In this document: positions 58,329 through 64,000 of the stretch, piece by piece
How positions within the stretch are numbered: the first letter of the stretch is position 1
Layout of the letters: each line of letters starts with the position of its first letter
Assembly: GCA_020250445.1 (NCBI GenBank)
Contig: JADCEF010000023.1
Location: 1 to 64,000 of the forward strand
DNA: 64,000 nucleotides
Direction of reading: 5' to 3'
Origin: Rhodobacter sp.
Lineage (GTDB): Bacteria > Pseudomonadota > Alphaproteobacteria > Rhodobacterales > Rhodobacteraceae
The notes under the pieces: generated by a model
What the model saw: only the letters and a program-made list of their open reading frames with translations
Told to the model about the DNA's origin: nothing
Databases searched by the model: none
Program-made: the position numbers and the translations under genes

Positions 58329-61300
58329 ATGCATGTCATCTTCCGCGAAAGCCATGGGCTGGACGAAACGGCCACCCCGACCGACCTGGGCCAAAGCCCG
58401 GCCGATCTGGTGGTGCTGTCGTTTTCGGACAGTGACCTTGGCGCCTTCGCGGCGGGGTGGCACCGGGCCGGGGGCAGCCTGCCCAGCCTGCGACTGGCCA
58501 ATCTGGCGGCGCTGAAGCATCCGCTGTCGGTCGATACCTATCTGGATCGCACCCTGTCGCGGGCGAAGGGCATCCTGATCCGGCTGATCGGCGGGGTGCC
58601 CTATTGGTCCTACGGTCTGGCCCAGGTCGAGGCGCTGGCACGGGCCAGGGGCATCGCCCTGGCGGTCCTGCCGGCAGACGGGCGGGCCGATGCGCGGCTG
58701 GAGGCCGTCTCGACCCTGCCTGCCTCGACGTTACGGCGGCTGGCGCAGCTGTGCGATACCGGCGGCGCGGTGGCGGCCCAGGCGGCGCTGGCGCAGATGG
58801 CACTGGCGGCCGGGCTTTACGCCGGGCCGGTGGCGGGGGCCAAGGCGCTGCCGGATGTGGGCGGCTGGACGCCGGATCAGGGGCTGACCTGCCCGGCAGC
58901 TTTTGCCGCGACCGCCGGGCGGCCCCGCGTGCTGGTCATCTTCTACCGCGCCTGGCTGACGGCGCATGATCTGGACCCGGTTCAGGCGCTGGTGACGGCG
59001 CTGCGGGCCAGGGGCTTTGACGTGCTGGCGCTGTTTGCCCCGTCGCTGAAGGCACCGGGGGCGGCGCGCTGGATGGCGCGCTGGGTCAAGGCGCTGCACC
59101 CGGCGGCCGTTGTGAACACCACCGCCTTCTCGGCCCAGGGGGACGGCGGGCAGACGCCGCTCGACGGGGCCAGGGTTCCGGTGTTTCAGGTGGCGCTGTC
59201 CACCGCCACGCGGCAGGCCTGGGACGGGGCGGCGCGCGGCCTGTCGCCATCGGACCTGGCCATGCATGTCGTTCTGCCCGAGGTCGACGGGCGGCTGTTT
59301 GCCGGCGTCGCCTCGTTCAAGGAGCCCGGTGCCCCGGACCCGGCGCTGCAATTCGCGCGCTTCGCCCACCGGGCCGATGCGGCCCGCGTGTCTGCCATTG
59401 CAGACCGGGTCGCAGGCTGGGTCCGGCTGGGGGCGGCGGCGGCGGCAGACAGGCGGGTGGCGCTGGTGCTGTCGACCTATCCCGGCAAGGCGCATCAGAT
59501 GGCCCATGCCGTGGGGCTGGATGCGCTGGCCTCTGCCGAGGCGATGCTGGGCGATCTGAAAGATGCCGGATATCGGGTGATGCCGGGCAGGCCGCTGGCC
59601 GCGGCCCTGACGCAAGAGACACTGGACTGGCCGCTGGCCGCTTATCATGCCGCCCTGCAGACCCTTCCGGCATCGCTGCGCGAGGCGGTGCAGACCGTCT
59701 GGGGGGAACCGCAAGACGATCCCGCCGTGACGGGGGGCAGCTTCCGCTTTGCCGCCCTGCGGCGCGGGAATGTCCTGGTGGCGCTGCAGCCGGAACGCGG
59801 GCAGGTCACCGAGCGCGACAGCACCTATCACGACCTTTCCCGCACCCCGCGCCACGGTTACATCGCCTTTTACCTGTGGCTGCGGCAGCAATTCGGCGCG
59901 CAGGCGCTGGTGCATATCGGTGCGCATGGCACGCTGGAATGGCTGCCGGGCAAGGCCGTGGCCCTGTCCGATGCCTGCTGGCCCGAGGCGCTGATCGGCG
60001 ATCTGCCGGTGATCTACCCCTTCATTGTCAACGATCCGGGCGAAGCCGCGCAGGCCAAGCGCAGGATCGGGGCGCTGACGCTGGGCCATATCCCGCCCGC
60101 CCTGCGGCCCGGCGGCACGCCCGAACGGCTGGCGCGGCTGGAAGGGCTGCTGGACGAATTTTCGAGCGCCGACGGCCTTGATCCGCGCCGCCGCGACCGC
60201 CTGCAGGCCGATATCCGCGCCGAGGCGGCGGCGGCGGGGGTCGAGGCCGATCTGGGGCTCGACGGGGCCTCTTCCCTGGCCGAGGCGATCACCCGGATTG
60301 ACCGCTTCGTCTGCGATGTCAAGGAAAGCCAGTTCGGCGACGGGCTGCACATCTTCGGGCGGGTGCCGCCCTGCGCCACGCCCGGGGCCGTGGCCAGCGC
60401 CCATGCCGAACGCGCCGGCCTGCTGGATGCCCTGGCCGGGCGGCGCATTGCCCCCGGCCCCTCGGGGTCGCCCTATCGCGGGCGGGCGGATGTGCTGCCG
60501 ACGGGGCGCAACCTTTTTTCCACCGACCCGCGCGTCGTGCCGTCGCGCGCCGCCCATGCCCAGGGCGTGACGCTGGCCGAAGAGCTGGTGCGCCGGCATC
60601 TGCAGGACCAGGGCGACTGGCCGCGCGGGCTGGTGGTTGACCTGTGGGGGTCGGCCACGATGCGCACGGCGGGCGAGGAATTCGCCATGGCCCTGCATCT
60701 TCTGGGGGCAAAACCGGTCTGGGACGACGGATCAGACCGGGTGTCGGGGGTGGAAATCCTGCCCCTGGCCCTGCTGGCGCGCCCCCGCATCGACGTGACG
60801 CTGCGCGTCTCGGGCCTGTTCCGCGACGTCTTTCCCGGCCTGTGCGCCCTGTTCGGTCAGGCGGTGCGCGCGCTGGCCGCGCGCGATGAGGCTGCCGACT
60901 GGAACCCCTACGCCGGGCAGGCGGCGGCGGCGCGCGTCTATGGCCCGGAACCTGGAACCTATGGTCTGGGCATGGGGTCTGCGGCAGAAGACTACAGCGA
61001 GGACGGCCGCGCCAAGGCGGGCGAGGCCTGGCTGGCCGCCAGCGCCTGGGCGCTGGACGGGGCCGAGCCGGTGCAGGACCGGGCCGGGATCGCGGCCCGC
61101 GTCGCCGCCGCCGACAGCTTTGTCCATCTGCAGGACCTGCCGGAAACCGACCTGCTGCTGGCCGCCGACTATGCCGCGCATGAGGCCGGATTTGCCGCAG
61201 CCCGGGCGATGACCGGCGGGCAGGCCGCGCTTTATCACCTTGACGCCACCGACCCCGCCCGTCCCCGCACCCGCGCCCTGCGCGAAGAGATCGCCCGCGT

Positions 61301-61613
61301 GGTGCGCGGGCGCGCCGCCAATCCCGGCTGGCTGGCCGGCATGATGCGCCACGGCTTCAGGGGCGGGGCGGAAATTGCGGCAACGCTGGATCATCTTGCG
61401 GCCTTTGCCCATCTGGCCGGTGTGGTCGAGCCGCATCTGTTCGACCTTTATCATGACGCGACCCTCGGCGATGACAGGGTGCGCGATTTCCTGGCCCGCG
61501 AGAATCCCGGCGCGCTGGCCGCCATGCAAGCCCGCTTTGCCGCGCTGAACGCGGCAGGTCTGTGGCAGACACGGCGCAATTCCATCCTTGCCACGCTGGG
61601 GGCACCGGCATGA
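58329..61613 (+). CDS. cobN: Cobaltochelatase subunit CobN
   Basis: Large subunit of the ATP-dependent aerobic cobalt chelatase that inserts cobalt into hydrogenobyrinic acid diamide. The 1,094 residues show family blocks such as QFGAQALVHIGAHGTLEWLPGK, PFIVNDPGEAAQAKRR and GNLYSTDP-like GRNLFSTDPRVVPS, near the expected length. Its stop overlaps the cobG start by four bases. CobS and CobT are not in the window. Confidence 0.95.
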   Translation: MHVIFRESHGLDETATPTDLGQSPADLVVLSFSDSDLGAFAAGWHRAGGSLPSLRLANLAALKHPLSVDTYLDRTLSRAKGILIRLIGGVPYWSYGLAQVEALARARGIALAVLPADGRADARLEAVSTLPASTLRRLAQLCDTGGAVAAQAALAQMALAAGLYAGPVAGAKALPDVGGWTPDQGLTCPAAFAATAGRPRVLVIFYRAWLTAHDLDPVQALVTALRARGFDVLALFAPSLKAPGAARWMARWVKALHPAAVVNTTAFSAQGDGGQTPLDGARVPVFQVALSTATRQAWDGAARGLSPSDLAMHVVLPEVDGRLFAGVASFKEPGAPDPALQFARFAHRADAARVSAIADRVAGWVRLGAAAAADRRVALVLSTYPGKAHQMAHAVGLDALASAEAMLGDLKDAGYRVMPGRPLAAALTQETLDWPLAAYHAALQTLPASLREAVQTVWGEPQDDPAVTGGSFRFAALRRGNVLVALQPERGQVTERDSTYHDLSRTPRHGYIAFYLWLRQQFGAQALVHIGAHGTLEWLPGKAVALSDACWPEALIGDLPVIYPFIVNDPGEAAQAKRRIGALTLGHIPPALRPGGTPERLARLEGLLDEFSSADGLDPRRRDRLQADIRAEAAAAGVEADLGLDGASSLAEAITRIDRFVCDVKESQFGDGLHIFGRVPPCATPGAVASAHAERAGLLDALAGRRIAPGPSGSPYRGRADVLPTGRNLFSTDPRVVPSRAAHAQGVTLAEELVRRHLQDQGDWPRGLVVDLWGSATMRTAGEEFAMALHLLGAKPVWDDGSDRVSGVEILPLALLARPRIDVTLRVSGLFRDVFPGLCALFGQAVRALAARDEAADWNPYAGQAAAARVYGPEPGTYGLGMGSAAEDYSEDGRAKAGEAWLAASAWALDGAEPVQDRAGIAARVAAADSFVHLQDLPETDLLLAADYAAHEAGFAAARAMTGGQAALYHLDATDPARPRTRALREEIARVVRGRAANPGWLAGMMRHGFRGGAEIAATLDHLAAFAHLAGVVEPHLFDLYHDATLGDDRVRDFLARENPGALAAMQARFAALNAAGLWQTRRNSILATLGAPA

Positions 61614-62749
61614 CCCGGCGCCCCGCCGCCCGGGGCTGGTGCCCCGGCGCCTACCGCCCGATGGCATCGGGCGACGGGCTGATCGTGCGGGTGCGCCCGC
61701 TGCTGGCGCGGCTGACGGCAGACCAGGCGCTGGGACTGTGCGCGGCGGCCTGCGCCCATGGGTCTGGCCTGATTGATCTGACCAGCCGGGCAAACCTGCA
61801 ACTGCGCGGCGTCAGCGCGGACAGCCATCAGGCGCTGATCGGCGATCTTTGGGCACTGGGGCTTCTCGATGCCGATCCGGCCCTGGAAGGGCGGCGCAAC
61901 ATTCTGGTCGACCCGTGCTGGCAGGCGGGCGGCGACACGCAGCGGATTGCGGCCGCCCTTGTCGCCCGGCTGGCAGACCTGCCGCCCCTGCCCGCCAAGT
62001 TCGGTTTCGCCATCGACGCCGGATCGGCACCGGTCCTTGGCCGCGCATCCGCCGATATCCGGGTGGAACGCGGGGCGTCGGGCGGCCTGATCCTGCGGGC
62101 GGACGGATCGGACCTGGGCTGCGCCACGACCGCACAGGACGCCGCCGGGGCGATCCTGGCGCTGGCGCGGTGGTTTGCCGCAACCGGGGGGGCCGAATCG
62201 GGCCGCATGGCGCGGCATCTGGCCGCCCACCCGCTGCCGGAGGCCTTCCGCCCCGCCGAACCGCCCGCAGCGCCCGGCACCCTGCCCCGCCCCGGCGACG
62301 GTTTGCCCGGTCCGGTCTATGGCGCGGCCTTTGGCCGGATCGACGCGGGCGCGCTGGCGCGGCTGCTGTCCAACAGCGGTGCCGGGGCGCTGCGCGTCAC
62401 CCCTGCCCGCAGCTTCGTGCTGGAAGGGGCCACAGCCGTTTCCGCCACCGGCTTCATCACCGAACCCGATGACCCCCTGCTGCGCGCCGATGCCTGCCCG
62501 GGCGCACCGTTCTGCGCCTCGGCCACCGTGGAAACCCGCGACCTTGCCCGGCAGCTTGCGCCATTGGTCAGGGGCAGCCTTCATGTCTCGGGCTGTGCCA
62601 AGGGCTGCGCCCGTGCGGGGGCTGCCGATGTCACGCTGACCGGGCGCGATGGCGCATTCGATCTTGTGCGCGGCGGGACCGCGTGGGATGCCCCCACCGT
62701 TGCCGCCCTTGCGCCCGCCCGCCTGCCCGACGTTCTTGGAGCACTCTGA
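61610..62749 (+). CDS. cobG: Precorrin-3B synthase
   Basis: Sulfite-reductase-like monooxygenase that converts precorrin-3A to precorrin-3B with O2, a marker of the aerobic B12 route. The 379 residues consist of two ferrodoxin-like and 4Fe-4S/sirohaem-type modules; cluster cysteines are in DACPGAPFCASATVETR and HVSGCAKGCARAG. LTSRANLQLRGV is also typical. Shares ATGA with cobN and TGATG with cobH. Confidence 0.93.
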   Translation: MTRRPAARGWCPGAYRPMASGDGLIVRVRPLLARLTADQALGLCAAACAHGSGLIDLTSRANLQLRGVSADSHQALIGDLWALGLLDADPALEGRRNILVDPCWQAGGDTQRIAAALVARLADLPPLPAKFGFAIDAGSAPVLGRASADIRVERGASGGLILRADGSDLGCATTAQDAAGAILALARWFAATGGAESGRMARHLAAHPLPEAFRPAEPPAAPGTLPRPGDGLPGPVYGAAFGRIDAGALARLLSNSGAGALRVTPARSFVLEGATAVSATGFITEPDDPLLRADACPGAPFCASATVETRDLARQLAPLVRGSLHVSGCAKGCARAGAADVTLTGRDGAFDLVRGGTAWDAPTVAALAPARLPDVLGAL

Positions 62750-63375
62750 TGCACCGGTATGAAACCGATGGTGCCGCGATCTATCGCCAGTCCTTCGCCA
62801 TGATCCGCGCCGAGGCCGATCTGGCCCGCTTCGACGCGGATGAGGAACAGGTGGCCGTGCGCATGATTCATGCCGCCGGCATGGTCGGGCTGGAGGCGCA
62901 TCTGCGCTTCGCGCCCGGTTTTGTCCAGGCCGCCCGCAGCGCGCTGGAGGCGGGCGCGCCGATCCTGTGCGATGCGCGCATGGTCAGCGAAGGCATCACC
63001 CGGCACCGCCTGCCTGCGGGCAATGCCGTGTTGTGCACGCTGCACGACCCGGCGGTGCCCGGGCTTGCCCGCGCCATGGGCAACACCCGGTCGGCAGCGG
63101 CGCTGGAGCTGTGGCGCCCGCATCTGGCCGGGGCGGTGGTGGCCATCGGCAATGCGCCGACCGCGCTGTTCCATCTGCTGAACATGCTGCACGACCCGGC
63201 CTGCCCGCGCCCCGCCGCGATCATCGGCTGCCCGGTCGGCTTCGTCGGGGCGGCCGAATCCAAAGAGGCGCTGTGGGCCGACCAACCGGTGCCCGCCTGC
63301 ATCGTCGCCGGGCGGCTGGGCGGCAGTGCCATCACGGTCGCCGCCGTCAACGCGATCGCGAGCCGGACCGAATGA
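62749..63375 (+). CDS. cobH: Precorrin-8X methylmutase
   Basis: Moves the C-11 methyl group to C-12 to form hydrogenobyrinic acid. The 208 residues carry the catalytic His in VRMIHAAGMVGLEAHL, the ILCDARMVSEGIT motif and the C-terminal IIGCPVGFVGAAESKEAL, which are highly conserved. The start shares its A with the cobG stop (TGATG). Confidence 0.96.
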   Translation: MHRYETDGAAIYRQSFAMIRAEADLARFDADEEQVAVRMIHAAGMVGLEAHLRFAPGFVQAARSALEAGAPILCDARMVSEGITRHRLPAGNAVLCTLHDPAVPGLARAMGNTRSAAALELWRPHLAGAVVAIGNAPTALFHLLNMLHDPACPRPAAIIGCPVGFVGAAESKEALWADQPVPACIVAGRLGGSAITVAAVNAIASRTE

Positions 63376-64000
63376 CCAAAGGCACGATCTTCGGCCTTGG
63401 CCTTGGCCCGGGCGAGCCGGACCTGATGAGCGTGCGCGCCGACCGCCTGCTGCGGCACGCCCGGCACATCGCGTATTTCCGCAAGGCGGGCAAACCGGGG
63501 CAGGCGCGGCAGATCGTGGCGGGGATGCTGGCCGAGGGTGTCGTCGAATATCCCATGGAATACCCGGTCACCACCGAAATTCCGCTGGATGACCCCGCCT
63601 ATAACCACGCACTTGGCCCGTTCTACACCGCCTGTGCCCGCCATCTGGCAGGGCTTTCGGACCAGGGCTGCGACGTGGTCGTGCTGTGCGAGGGCGATCC
63701 GTTCTTCTACGGATCGTTCATGCATCTTTATGCCCGCCTGCGCGACACCCACCCGGTGCAGGTCGTGCCCGCGATCACCGGCATGTCAGGGGCCTGGACG
63801 GCCACCGGCCTGCCGATCACCTGGGGCGATGATGTGCTGACCGTGCTGACGGGCACCCTGCCCGAGGCGGACCTCGCCCGTCACATGGCCGATAGCGATG
63901 CTCTGGTGGTCATGAAGATCGGCCGCAACATCGACAAGGTCCGCCGTGCGCTGGAAACCGCAGGGCGGATGGACCGGGCCTGGCTGGTGGAATACGCGAC
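63372..64000 (+). CDS. cobI: Precorrin-2 C20-methyltransferase, cut by the window end
   Basis: SAM-dependent corrin methyltransferase acting on precorrin-2. The first 209 codons are visible, showing GLGLGPGEPDLMSVRADRLL at the start, VVVLCEGDPFFYGSFMHLY and the IPAITGMSGAW-like VVPAITGMSGAWTATG, as in CobI/CbiL. The gene continues past 64000; full proteins are about 230-250 residues. Overlaps cobH by four bases. Confidence 0.93.
   Translation, partial: MTKGTIFGLGLGPGEPDLMSVRADRLLRHARHIAYFRKAGKPGQARQIVAGMLAEGVVEYPMEYPVTTEIPLDDPAYNHALGPFYTACARHLAGLSDQGCDVVVLCEGDPFFYGSFMHLYARLRDTHPVQVVPAITGMSGAWTATGLPITWGDDVLTVLTGTLPEADLARHMADSDALVVMKIGRNIDKVRRALETAGRMDRAWLVEYA

Noticed and set aside
58731-60698. 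Long minus-strand open frame inside cobN
   Set aside because: Antisense shadow of cobN with Gly/Arg/Gln bias and no recognisable motif.

Overview
The window is high-GC alphaproteobacterial chromosome, most likely from a member of the Rhodobacterales (Rhodobacteraceae/Paracoccaceae). The evidence is a 14-gene nuo operon with many inserted small genes (as known in Paracoccus and Rhodobacter), the nuoN-birA-coaX-rnj order, an NDUFA12 complex I subunit, the aerobic cobN-type B12 pathway, and DUF5337, DUF2155 and DUF1636 genes. I cannot name the genus.

Region 1 (1-7.1 kb) is accessory. It holds a complete IS21-type element starting at base 1, a large PHP plus SMC-like ATPase gene of the TrlF/ppl type (candidate phage defence), a small holin-like protein, an amidase fragment and a decayed IS630 element. 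Base composition between IS21 and 5.3 kb is visibly lower in GC than elsewhere.

Region 2 (7.2-30.1 kb) is one long minus-strand transcription unit reading nuoA-B-C-D-x-(nuoE' fragment)-x-E-x-x-F-x-x-x-x-G-x-H-x-I-x-J-x-K-L-M-N-birA-coaX-rnj. It encodes all 14 core subunits of respiratory complex I plus many non-subunit genes (x), mostly small, joined by ATGA or TGATG overlaps. The most unusual spot is upstream of nuoE. The first 27 codons of nuoE are present a second time about 1 kb upstream, and between the copies lie a hairpin-rich stretch and a fused DUF4160-DUF2442 gene. The reading frame stays open from the extra nuoE start all the way to the real one.

Region 3 (30.4-45 kb) is housekeeping: a DegT-type aminotransferase with an MFS exporter, reductive pyrimidine catabolism (preT, dedA, preA), acetyl-CoA carboxylase accB-accC, aat, then DUF2155-mlaD-NDUFA12, clpX and clpP, selO and msrA.

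Region 4 (45.3-54 kb) is a cell-surface sugar locus. It has an MsbA-like ABC exporter, a NeuC-type epimerase and two tandem Kdo-transferase-like glycosyltransferases on the plus strand. Facing them on the minus strand are a membrane protein, a Gfo/Idh dehydrogenase, a CMP-sugar synthetase and a short-chain dehydrogenase.

Region 5 (54.3-64 kb) is cobalamin biosynthesis. cobO and cobQ run left. A cobalamin riboswitch at 56.6-56.8 kb faces right and should control DUF1636-cobW-cobN-cobG-cobH-cobI, with cobI cut by the window end. No tRNA, rRNA or CRISPR array was seen.
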